Below the pieces are notes generated by a model that saw nothing but the letters and a program-made list of their open reading frames with translations, did no database searches and was not told the origin of the DNA. 10,722 nucleotides of DNA. Source: Euperipatoides rowelli (Eukaryota; Onychophora; Udeonychophora; Euonychophora; Peripatopsidae). Below, in pieces: positions 1-7,249 of this stretch. The stretch is taken from NCBI GenBank assembly GCA_003024985.2, contig PXIH01S0059770.1. One strand, given 5' to 3'. The first letter of the stretch is position 1; the number at the start of each line of letters is the position of its first letter. Both the position numbers and the translations under genes were made by a program.

Positions 1-127
1 TTTTTGTTTCTTGAGCTAAAACAACATCAGGATTTTGTTTTAGAATGTAGGACATCTTGACGATATAATTGCTAAAGTCATTGAGACCTCTTAAATTGAT
101 TGAGATTATTGAAAGTTACATAGCCAT
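1..127 (-). pseudogene. LINE ORF2, N-terminus of AP-like endonuclease (partial)
   Basis: This is the first ~40 codons of ORF2, which in LINEs carries an apurinic/apyrimidinic-type endonuclease followed by a reverse transcriptase. Reading from an ATG at 127-125, there is a TAA at 118-116 (fourth codon) and then an open stretch to the edge. It contains 'LSIISINLRGL' and 'NPDVVLAQETK'. In this family the Asn of the first block and the Glu of the 'QET' block (5-13) are metal-binding or catalytic residues, and both are present. The start lies 47 bases after the ORF1 stop, usual spacing for these elements. The early TAA makes this copy non-functional unless translation starts downstream. The reading frame was too short for ordinary ORF calling and continues beyond the window. 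Confidence 0.82.
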
Positions 128-174
128 TGCTATTCCAGTTGTAATAGGTAAAAAATATTACTTATTATAGCCAA

Positions 175-1514
175 TTATTTACCGTGATTAGGTCTTCCTT
201 TTTTCCTAGGCTGCAATTTTTCATTAAAAGTTGATGCATTAACTACACTTTCAAGTGAATTGGTTTTTCTCAATGTTGCTTCTTTAATTTTCCTCTTGAT
301 AGTGACTGCTTGAAAATCCATGCTTTCTATTAAACCACATTCCCATCCAATTCCTTATTGACCCTTGCATCAGAGTCTTCTGACTGCCCAGATGTCCAGA
401 TCATGGACCCATTGCTTTTGTTGTTACTTTGTGATTGTTCCATATTTTCAGATATTTTGGCTTCTTGCAAGTTTTCCATCTTAGCTGTCTTCATTTGATT
501 TTTGACTATCCTCAAATCTGAATTTTCAATTTTATTTTGGCATTGTAAATTACTAGGTTCTTCTGAAGCCGATTTGAAAGTGTGACCCGCCTTGCTTAAA
601 ATATGGTCAGATGCATCTTATTTTCTATTACTCCACAAATCCTCCTCACCACTGCAAGACTGAAAATGCAAATTTACTTCATCATTCTTATTTAGTACTT
701 TAGCATAACTAATCCCTTCATTAAACTCTGCACAAGAATGTGTCTTAACATCAGTCACTTTGCATTGATTACAATATATATAATTACACTCTCTTTGAAT
801 ATGTCCCAATCTTTTGCAATTCAAGCACATTGGCCTTCTCCCCTTGATGCTCATTAACCCTCTATAACTTTCAATCTCTAAAGTGAGGCATAGATTCAAG
901 ATATTTAGCTGGTATGTCCATCCCCTCAAATTCATAGGTGTTAGAGTCTGCATAAACTATCCCACAAAATAATGTTCTAACTTTACTAAAAACAGTTAGA
1001 TTTATAAAACTTTCAAGATAAAATCTTACCTTTTGAGGATCCACCTTGCTAGGGATTCAGTGGACTCTTCCTTTGTGTACATGTTGTTTAATACCCCAGT
1101 TTAGGAATACTACATAAGAGGCTCCCACTTTCTGAAAAATTTTATACACTAAGTCAGCTTGATTTTTAGTGTTAACTTCTATACCAATATATTGATTGTT
1201 TTCAGGATGATATATTTCTGCCACCATTTGAAGATCAATGAGATTTTGCAACTCTTCAAATATTTCTGTTTGAGGACTAAAGATATCTCCATTCGGATTG
1301 AACATTGTCAATAAGATCCTTTTATCAGTAGCCTAATGATTTTTTTTCATTTGTTTAGCTCACAACCTTACAGAATTCGCCAACTTTCTACTTCTGAAAG
1401 ATTCAGTACCAAAATCGATTTCTATATAATTATTTAGATAACCTTTCATAAAAGTTTCAAATGTAAAATTATTTTTCTCCAAGAAGCTCTGCAACAAGAC
1501 CTGTCGTCCGCCAT
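175..1514 (-). pseudogene. LINE ORF1 (gag-like nucleic-acid-binding protein with CCHC zinc knuckles), broken
   Basis: ORF1 proteins of LINEs bind the element RNA and form the transposition particle. The reading begins at an ATG at 1514-1512 (MADDR), shifts frame within a few codons and continues 'LLQSFLEKNNFTFETF' to a TGA at 1362-1360. The middle part (1311-1057) reads on past a TGA at 1059-1057 to about 870, where another frameshift occurs. The third part (about 880-330) carries 'CLNCKRLGHIQREC' (786-827), a perfect C-x2-C-x4-H-x4-C knuckle. A second, degenerate Cys/His cluster follows at 732-773 (C-x2-C-x7-H-x-C). One in-frame TAA lies at 620-618. After a last frameshift near 335 the protein ends with a basic tail (RKKGRPNHGK) and TAA at 177-175. 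Total span is about 445 codons. At least three frameshifts and several stops show it is a fossil. Confidence 0.82.
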
Positions 1515-1588
1515 CTTGCCCGAGACTAATATTCAAACCTTAATCCTACCCTGACCTTATATCAAATTTCTAGGAATTACAATATTGT

Positions 1589-1609
1589 GGGGGGAGGGAG
1601 GGGACAGGG
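1589..1609 (+). other. G-quadruplex-type G tract
   Basis: Four G runs (six, three, four and three Gs) are separated by single A, single A and ACA. This fits the G3+N1-7 pattern for an intramolecular quadruplex. It lies in an otherwise very AT-rich stretch, just upstream of the minus-strand LINE leader. Whether it belongs to the LINE 5' end or to flanking DNA cannot be told. Confidence 0.7.
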
Positions 1610-1635
1610 AAACAGGAAATGAAAAAATACCAATT

Positions 1636-1865
1636 ATTTTACTTTCAACTTGTATAGTTAAAATCCATTTCAACTAATTTAAGATATTTACAATGAGTTA
1701 TGTTATTTTATCTAGTTAAAACTAATTTTAGAAAATAGCATTAGTTCTATTCCTCTCTAGAGAATGTAATTTTTGTTTCAACTAGCTGAAATTAGTTAAA
1801 ACTATTTTCAGATAAAAAAATAACAAATATGTTAAAATAAATTGGAAGTTGTAAACCAGTAAAAT
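1636..1865. repeat. Imperfect foldback / MITE-like inverted repeat
   Basis: The outer ends are inverted copies: ATTTTACT at 1636-1643 and AGTAAAAT at 1858-1865, each followed inward by an AACTT/AAGTT block. Similarity of the left arm to the reverse complement of the right arm continues, with gaps, through ATATTT, GTTAT and TTTTATCT to an inner ACTAATTT(T/C)AG block. The arms are thus on the order of 90-100 bases, around a short centre. The motif TAGTTAAAACTA also recurs directly (about 1714 and 1795). No coding potential is seen. This is the shape of a non-autonomous foldback element, but the DNA is AT-rich and the arms are diverged, so chance contributes. Confidence 0.4.
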
Positions 1866-1879
1866 AAAATTAAATGACA

Positions 1880-2161
1880 GATTTTCTTTCTGAAAGACAA
1901 GCAGAGCGAGGTGCTATTCAACTAGTCAGTTTAAATTTCCGAATTTGCGTTCGACTGTTACGAAAGTAACAACTGTTCCGCATTGTGTGGAAGAGATTAC
2001 AAACTGAACTATCAGGTGAATACTTGTTAGTCAGCTTGTGATTAACTGTAAATAGTGTTTATAATGTACATAGCGTGAGTGATACATGAATTGAAATGTA
2101 TTGATAGATTCGCCCTCACGGGTATTGGCAAATACCAAGCCAAAAAAAAAAAAAAATGACA
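1880..2161 (+). mobile_element. Probable tRNA-derived SINE with poly(A) tail
   Basis: Near the left end is an A-box-like sequence, AAGCAGAGCGAG (1899-1910). A B-box-like GCGTTCGACTG (1947-1957) follows about 47 bases later; together they resemble the internal RNA polymerase III promoter of tRNA-derived SINEs. The unit ends in a small hairpin, GGTATT-GGCA-AATACC, and an A15 tail at 2142-2156. AAATGACA occurs just before the unit (1872-1879) and across the tail end (2154-2161), a candidate 8-base target-site duplication, although the A residues overlap the tail. The block keeps about nine CpGs in 240 bases while its surroundings have almost none, which suggests a younger insertion. There is no tRNA cloverleaf and no ORF. 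An alternative is a LINE 3'-end fragment. Confidence 0.5.
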
Positions 2162-2284
2162 AGGGACAGAATATTAGTATCCAGTTAGTTTATTTACAAG
2201 GAAAATCCATAAAAAAAAGCTTGCTCGCTGTTACCAAAGACTAAGTACATAAAAGTAACAAAAACATCAAAATAAAATAATGTT

Positions 2285-3334
2285 GCAGATACAATACAGA
2301 CAGGGGGCAAACCAGATCCTGGAATAGTCAACACCACTACAACAGCATACTTGTTTGTGCTCAAATATTTGAGAAAATTATGATGGTCACTCCAGCTAAA
2401 TGTGACAAATGGAATTTTTGTTTAACTTCCTTTGTTTATTAGTTATTAAGTATTTTTGATATTGATTAATTTTCAATATTTTGTTTGTCAATTTATTAAT
2501 ATTTTTTTATTTAGTTATATTTTATAAATTTAATTGGATTTTAACTGTCAGCACTTGTTGTCTTTTAAAGTTATGAATTTGCAATTTGGGGGAGCTTATA
2601 CTTGCAATCATAGTTAATGATTTGGTAGCTCAATGCAGTTTTCACCTAAAGTTTATTGATAATATGACTATCTCCAGTGTTATTGATAGTAGTAATGTCC
2701 AAATACCACAATATATTTTTAGTTCAGTTTCTAGACAGGCTAGTGCCATTATGATACCTTTAAATCCTTCCAAATGTGCTATTTTATTACATGATTATCA
2801 AAAAAAAAAAAATCACCCTGCAATTCAAATGAATGATCAAATTATTATGGAAGTTAATTTTATAAAAATACTTGGAGTATTTATTCAGATGAATTTAAAA
2901 TGGGATATTCACCTTAATCATATTTTATCAAAGTCTAATAAAATGATTTTTATATTGTATAAGCTTAAATGGCTCAAGTATTCTTAATACTTGCTTATGT
3001 TACTTATATAAGACCTCAATTGGAGTACTGTCTACTGATATGGTCATCATCTATTACTAAAGCTCAGGGTTTAGAGATTGAAAGAATTCAAAAGAGATGT
3101 TTAAGAATAATATTGGGTGTTCTATATTTAAATTATAATAATGCTTTAAATGTGACTTGTTTAGAGTTGTTATCTCAAAGAAAATATAATTTATCTTTAT
3201 TGTTTGGTAAAAAAAAATTTAGAACTTTTCCTCTATTTTTACCTGTTACTCTAAAAGCAAGTTCTGGTAGATTTACTAGAGGTGGGTTGAAATGTATTGT
3301 ACCTTTTGCAAAAACAGTTAGTAAGGTACTATAA
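2285..3334 (+). pseudogene. LINE ORF2 reverse transcriptase and C-terminal region, broken
   Basis: Motif 0/1 of the LINE reverse transcriptase is visible in two frames: 'GGKPDPGIVN' (2303-2332) and then 'NSILVCAQIFEKIM' ending near 2380. About 60 or more residues expected between this and motif 4 are missing, so there is an internal deletion around 2445-2575. From 2586 the frame gives 'IIVNDL', then 'FIDN' at 2652-2663 where a functional enzyme has F/YADD. It continues with 'LNPSKC', 'KILGVFIQMNLKWDIHL' and 'KLKWL'. A one-base frameshift near 2980 leads to 'YIRPQLEYC', 'IERIQKRCLRIILG' and 'SGRFTRGGLKCIVPFAKT', typical of the ORF2 C-terminal end in many animal LINEs. Loss of both catalytic Asp residues of the core box and the frameshifts make it inactive. 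Confidence 0.85.
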
Positions 3335-3451
3335 TTTTACAATTCAGTTCATGATTCAAATTTTGAATGAAGATTTGTATGTGTTGTTGGATTTACTAGA
3401 GTGGGATTGAAATGTATTGTGCCTTATGAAAATACAGTAAGGTACTATTAT
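3269..3451 (+). repeat. Direct duplication of the ORF2 3' coding end
   Basis: A ~65-base block beginning GATTTACTAGAG at 3270 recurs at 3390, an offset of 120 bases. Both copies contain AATGTATTGT and AAGGTACTAT. The second copy differs by several substitutions and lacks four bases in the GTTAGTAAG part. Both encode the 'FTR.GLKCIVP' segment of the ORF2 tail. The first copy is followed by a stop (3332-3334); the second diverges into the 3' tail. This may be an old local duplication or a repeated 3' end of the LINE family itself. Confidence 0.8.
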
Positions 3452-3559
3452 AGGTGTTGTTGTTTTTTGTTATTGTTGATAAGTATTGATCATAATTGTT
3501 GAATATACTTTATTCTATTTTATTTTATATTTTATATTTTGTTTGTATCAGTCATTGTA

Positions 3560-4290
3560 AAACTTTCTATATCCAGTTTTGGGCTAAAGAATTTATAGTA
3601 TTTATAATGTATACTTTAGTCACTTTATGCACCATATAATGCATGTAAAGTGAATGGCATAATTTCATCCCAATTGTTATAATTGAAGTCATTTATTTTT
3701 TTTCCCTGGATCATTGGACTCAGGATGGTTTTAGGAGGTCAGAATAAGGTGGATATTTAATTTACTGCACAGAGATTTGATTATTTTTCCAGTAATTTGT
3801 GTTCCCTGATCCTTCACTACTTCCTTAGATCCCTCAGACCTAGAAATATATTATTTATGTAAATATTCATCACTGTGGAAGACTCTAATTCTTTCTGGGG
3901 TTCATGAAGATGAATCTAGACAAGTCATCCATCCATATTATAATGTATTTGCTGCCATGTTTAGTTTTGGTGAATGGGCAACTATATCCATGCAAAGTTT
4001 CTCCATGGAAATGATACCAGTGCATGTTGGTGGCAAGAGTACCTGGATAAAAGGTAAAGTTCTCTTTTGACAATTCAAAATTTGACCTATTATTCAACAA
4101 AGTTTACATAAGATGTAGATAACCATTAATTGTCAAGTTATAGTAATTTGCTGCCATCAGTTTAATAGTGCATGTGACACTGGTCAGATACAAGCCAATT
4201 AAACCTGAAAATTGTTTCACCCTTTTAAGATTAAATTAGTCATCAAGAATGGATTTTTTCCTCTGTAAATTGTTGAATTAAAATCCTATA
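3560..4290 (-). pseudogene. Gypsy-type integrase remnant
   Basis: Integrase inserts the DNA copy into the host genome. A possible end of the HHCC zinc-binding domain is 'YILCKLC' (CKLC at 4108-4097); the two His residues are not clear. The catalytic core follows in mixed frames. 'MEKLCMDIVAHSPK' (Asp codon 3988-3986) gives the first acidic residue and 'TKHGSKYIIIWMDDLSRFIF' (about 3968-3909) the next strand. 'VKDQGTQITGKIIKSLCSKL' (around 3817-3758) carries the second Asp at 3811-3809. 'NHPES' and 'ND' then replace the usual H-P-x-x-N-G-x-x-E-R, so the third acidic residue is lost. 'NWDEIMPFTLHAL' (about 3675-3637) matches the next conserved block. A doubtful continuation ('FFSPKL', near 3590) lies at the border with the LINE tail. 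Confidence 0.85.
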
Positions 4291-4399
4291 TTAGACAGTT
4301 TACAATAGATATGAGACTCCTGAGCTTCCAAAATCTAGCAATTGATAGTGGTTACCTCACTAAACCAATTAATGCTATGTTTACACAACGGGATATGTC

Positions 4400-4854
4400 A
4401 GGACTCCATGAAAGTTAGTAAATAAGACATTAATCTTACCAGAAATATTCTCAACTTGAGCATACAATCCTGAATTGACATTAACCATCTTCTCAATCTC
4501 TGGTTATTCTAAAGTGTAAAAACATAAGTGAAGGGCACGTGATCAGTCATTAGAATCACTTTGTTATACATTAAAATTGTGGAAGCTCATAAACAATGGC
4601 TAAGACATCTTTATCAATAGCCATGCAATTGTGCTCAGCTGCCTTAAGGTTAAGACTACAATAGGTTTTAATTTATTGCATTTTCTTTGTTGAGAAGTTT
4701 CCATTGAAATACAAAAAGTTTTTCTGAAATGTGGGTTGTGTCAAAGTTAGATTATACTAAAACAAGTGTTCTCAGCTTCTGGAGACCATTGCCCTTCACC
4801 ATCTTCTTTCTTTAACAGAGTGGGAGCACACAAATTTTTAACATAAGCAGCCAT
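4400..4854 (-). pseudogene. Gypsy-type RNase H remnant with RT connection
   Basis: RNase H degrades the RNA strand during reverse transcription. The piece opens with 'AYVKNLCAPTLLKKEDG' and 'GQWSPEAENTCF' (4854-4758), the standard connection block before RNase H. After a gap comes 'LKAAEHNCMAIDKDVLAIVY' (around 4660-4590), matching the E-x-N-Y-x-x-x-(E)-K-E-x-L-A-I-V block with Asp in place of Glu. After a one-base shift, 'LMTDHVPFTYVF' (TDH at 4547-4539) and 'NNQRLRRWLMSIQD' follow. Another shift gives 'VENISGKINVLFTNF' near 4470-4420, the end block that usually reads P-G-K-x-N-x-x-A-D. The first catalytic Asp block (TDAS) was not found. Frames change at least twice. Confidence 0.85.
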
Positions 4855-4860
4855 GTGTCA

Positions 4861-5368
4861 TAATTTTTATGATTCATAGAATCCTATGTATACAAGTTTC
4901 TAAATATGTGTAATAATGAAATTATTAGACATATTTATGTTCTATATTTTATCATATTTTTTATGATTATTTTCCTAAATGTTGCATTCATTATGCTTGT
5001 ATTTATACTGTAGGTTATGTCCAGATAATACATTATTTTAAATAATTCAAATCTATACAGATAAAAAAAAACTTAAATAGTATTTTTTATTCTATTTTTA
5101 GTCAGGAATTTTAAAATATAAATAAAATAAAATTCCAACAAAAAGATTTTTTTTATGATTTTATTTCTAAAAGTCGGCTGTAAAAAAAAAAAAGAAAAAG
5201 CCAGTGTATCTTATATTTTCCTTTATTGTTTCTCTGTTGTTGGAGATATAATTTTTTCTTTTGATTTATGAAATCTGCATTAAATTCTGATTTTAAAAAT
5301 ATATATGTTTATTCCTAAATGTTTTATAATATTTGTATTACGCTACCTGAAATTCAATATTATAACAT
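4861..5368. other. AT-rich spacer interrupting the gypsy element
   Basis: About 500 bases lie between the RNase H piece and the small inverted-repeat element, without recognisable coding on either strand. It contains a perfect 9-bp hairpin (GGAATTTTA / TAAAATTCC, 5105-5136) and an A12 run near 5183. It may be part of a larger insertion of which 5369-5588 is one part. Confidence 0.5.
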
Positions 5369-5588
5369 CAGTGAGCACATGTCGTAAAATTTGTCTAGAC
5401 GTCTTTTTACATATACTTTTAAAAAATAAATTATAAAATGGGCTATGTGCATGGTAAAAACCTACCAATATTGTAGTGGGAAGTTAGTTTTAGGAATAGA
5501 AGGCAGAGATAAACCCACAACACATACACATAGACACATTTAATAAAAAAATGAATTTGTCATAAAATTTACGACTGTGCGCTCACTG
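5369..5588. mobile_element. Small DNA-transposon-like element (MITE) with ~24-bp terminal inverted repeats
   Basis: The left end CAGTGAGCACATGTCGTAAA (from 5369) and the reverse complement of the right end, CAGTGAGCGCACAGTCGTAA (from 5588), are inverted copies with small indels, extending into an AAATTT block. The unit is about 220 bases, has no ORF and begins CAGTG, as many cut-and-paste elements do. It sits exactly where gypsy coding similarity stops (after 'ATPQYCFFNLP'). No clear target-site duplication was found: the flanks are ATAACAT and GAAGGTT. CAATATT lies outside both ends (5354, 5603), which may extend the inverted repeat. The superfamily is unassigned. Confidence 0.6.
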
Positions 5589-5629
5589 GAAGGTTAAAAA
5601 AACAATATTGTGGTGTGGCTAACTCCTTA

Positions 5630-6300
5630 AGTTTTTTTTTAATATAACATCTATAGAACCCTACGGACCCTATAAAACTTCTTACATGTTTAACAGTCAA
5701 AGATTGAGGAAACTCTGACTTGGTCTCAGAATTTTGATTTGTGGATTTTTTACCCTCTCTTATTGTGATTCTATAAATAAGATACATTTTCTTGGTTTTG
5801 TAGTCATATTAATTTTGACAAAAGATACAAGGATCTCATTTAAAACTTTGAGATGTTTTTCTATTGTAACCAATGAGACTCAAAGTAAAATTGATGTAGG
5901 ACAGACTCAGAAAGGCTAACATTGAATTACTCATTGTTCAGATCTAAGTATATAAGTATATACCGCTACTCTATTCTCATTAAAGGAAAATGATAGCATT
6001 CTATCTGTGCATTGAACTTCCTGAAGTGTATAAGTATAAAAGTATATACCGGTACTCTATTCTCATTAAAGGAAAATGATAGCATTCTATTTGTGCATTG
6101 AACTTCCTGAGGTCAAACACAATAAGTATATCATTTAATTTGGCTCTTATTGGTACAAACAAGCTTTGAACATTATTATCATGTATCTTTGGCTTTTTTT
6201 TAAAATCCCTGTCATTTCCAGCTGTGTTATATTCTATTATTTTAGTGGCTAATAAAGGGATTGGGGTAAACAATACTATCTTTGAAAAATATTGATATTA
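5630..6300 (-). pseudogene. Gypsy-type reverse transcriptase remnant, with duplication and deletion
   Basis: The RT would copy element RNA into DNA. 'FDLRKFNAQIECYHFPLMRI' (codons around 6114-6055) matches the gypsy block D-(Y/L)-R-x-L-N ... (Y/F)-P-(L)-x-x-I. An 86-bp tandem duplication follows directly. The segment from there to the catalytic YxDD box is largely missing: only about 50 bases separate the second repeat copy from 'YIN' (5898-5890), which stands where YxDD should be. 'TIEKHLKVLNEILVSF' and 'KPRKCILF' (5868-5770) match the thumb-side block, then after a frameshift 'TVKHVRSFIGSVGFYRCYI' (5694-5638) matches the RT-to-RNase H connection. The catalytic Asp pair is lost and there are at least two frameshifts. 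Confidence 0.85.
5945..6116. repeat. 86-bp tandem duplication (two copies)
   Basis: Copies at 5945-6030 and 6031-6116 match at about 80 of 86 positions by eye, with differences near the ends and at two internal sites. The unit spans the gypsy RT 'DLRKFNAQ...YHFPL' codons, so 6031-6116 is the copy continuous with upstream RT and 5945-6030 the extra one. As 86 is not a multiple of three, it shifts the frame. High identity between copies compared with the decay of the element suggests the duplication is younger than the insertion. Confidence 0.95.
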
Positions 6301-6504
6301 TTTACAATGGTAGGAACATTTGCCCTGCCATTCAATTAAAATATTTGAATGTTTATTTAGTGTAATTTTAAATATGCTCTTGTGAAGACCCATGACTCCC
6401 ATGTCATTGACATTAAATACCCCACAGATTACTTCTCAGCCTGAAGACAAAGAGAAAGTCACATCATTGTAGATGGTGGTGTGGCTCGGTTCACCATACC
6501 TTCA

Positions 6505-6815
6505 TTAAGATTAAAGAAAACTTTATTACTTTAAAATCAGGTTTAGCATTATGTGATGTTAAAAAATCAGCTTGAATGATAATTTGAAAAGTAGTAAGCC
6601 TACATTTTAGCAATATCACAGTCTGTAAAAAACAATGTTATTATTTAAAGTAAAATTTACAATGGTCTTATAGTCTATCATAGACTGTTGGGAAACCGGA
6701 AAGGTTAATGTCATGGTTCCCAATTTGAATTTTTAAAATTAGAAGATAAATGCTGTTCAATAACTGTAGTAAATTTAGAGTCGTTGTCTACTAGAGCACA
6801 CTATTCCGATTTGAA
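6505..6815 (-). pseudogene. Gypsy-type retroviral-like aspartic protease remnant
   Basis: This protease matures the Gag-Pol polyprotein. 'CALVDNDSKFTTVIEQHL' starts just after a TAG near 6802. It aligns with the active-site block (A-L-V-D-T-G-S) of gypsy retropepsins: the catalytic Asp codon is at 6788-6786 and the next two residues (N, D) replace T and G. After frame changes, 'IIIQADFLTSHNAKPDF' (6580-6530 region) matches the conserved block after the flap, (I/V)-I-L-G-x-D-F-L. Stops interrupt the middle. Position between the gag knuckle and the RT supports the call. The DTG-to-DND change and the stops rule out activity. Confidence 0.72.
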
Positions 6816-7249
6816 TAAAATAATTAAATTTAGCTGTTTTAGTATTTTTTAAAAGTCTTTTCTTGACTTTATTCATTTAAAAAATATTATTTTTAGAAAA
6901 AGAAATATTTTTATAAGGTACTGCACCTACACTCCTCCCTTTATTGATGCTGTTCTTGACAGGTATAATATTTTCTTTATCTTCATAATCATTAAACATA
7001 AGTGTTGTTTTTTTAGTTAAATATCACCAGAGTTCCAAATTTTTTGATTTTTTTTTATTAGTATGCAAGTGAAGTGTTCTCAGTATATGTTAAAGCAAAT
7101 TTAAGTCTATCAACTTTAGAGATTTTTTTTTTCAGACTCATTAATGCCTGTAGTCCCTCATAACTCTAATTGAGCCCATTTTACTGGTGAGGAGTATTGT
7201 AGCATTGCTGTTTATACTACTACAGGGAAAAGCTGTGTTTGTATCTTAT

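Larger units (their letters stand above)
1..1560 (-). mobile_element. 5' half of a non-LTR retrotransposon (LINE), running off the left edge
   Basis: On the minus strand the order is a short leader, an ORF1 remnant with CCHC zinc knuckles, a 47-base spacer and the start of an ORF2 endonuclease. That is the standard layout of two-ORF LINEs of the Jockey/CR1/L2-like groups. The 5' boundary is placed near 1560, because coding similarity starts at the ATG at 1514 and a short leader with GGGT/TTAAGG-like units lies just before it. The rest of ORF2 would lie left of the window. ORF1 carries stops and frameshifts, so the copy is dead. The subfamily cannot be fixed without a search. Confidence 0.8.
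2282..3545 (+). mobile_element. 3' half of a non-LTR retrotransposon (LINE)
   Basis: This plus-strand remnant starts within the reverse transcriptase (motif 0/1 region, from about 2285) and continues through the ORF2 C-terminus to an AT-rich 3' untranslated tail. The tail ends with repeats of the TATTTTATATTTTA kind around 3515-3540. The 5' part of ORF2 and all of ORF1 are absent on this strand. The right boundary is uncertain between about 3480 and 3600, because integrase-like reading of the neighbouring gypsy element may reach back to about 3560. Orientation is opposite to the LINE half at 1-1560. Confidence 0.75.

Noticed and set aside
1892-1965. A functional tRNA gene
   Set aside because: A/B-box-like motifs are present, but no cloverleaf, acceptor stem or anticodon arm can be formed; a SINE head explains the boxes better.
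5734-5919. Plus-strand open frame of 61 codons
   Set aside because: It lies antisense to the gypsy RT block (KHLKVLNEIL / KPRKCILF), which has clear family motifs on the minus strand.
5945-6116. CRISPR-like repeat or minisatellite array
   Set aside because: Only two adjacent 86-bp copies without spacers, lying in RT coding sequence; a simple tandem duplication.
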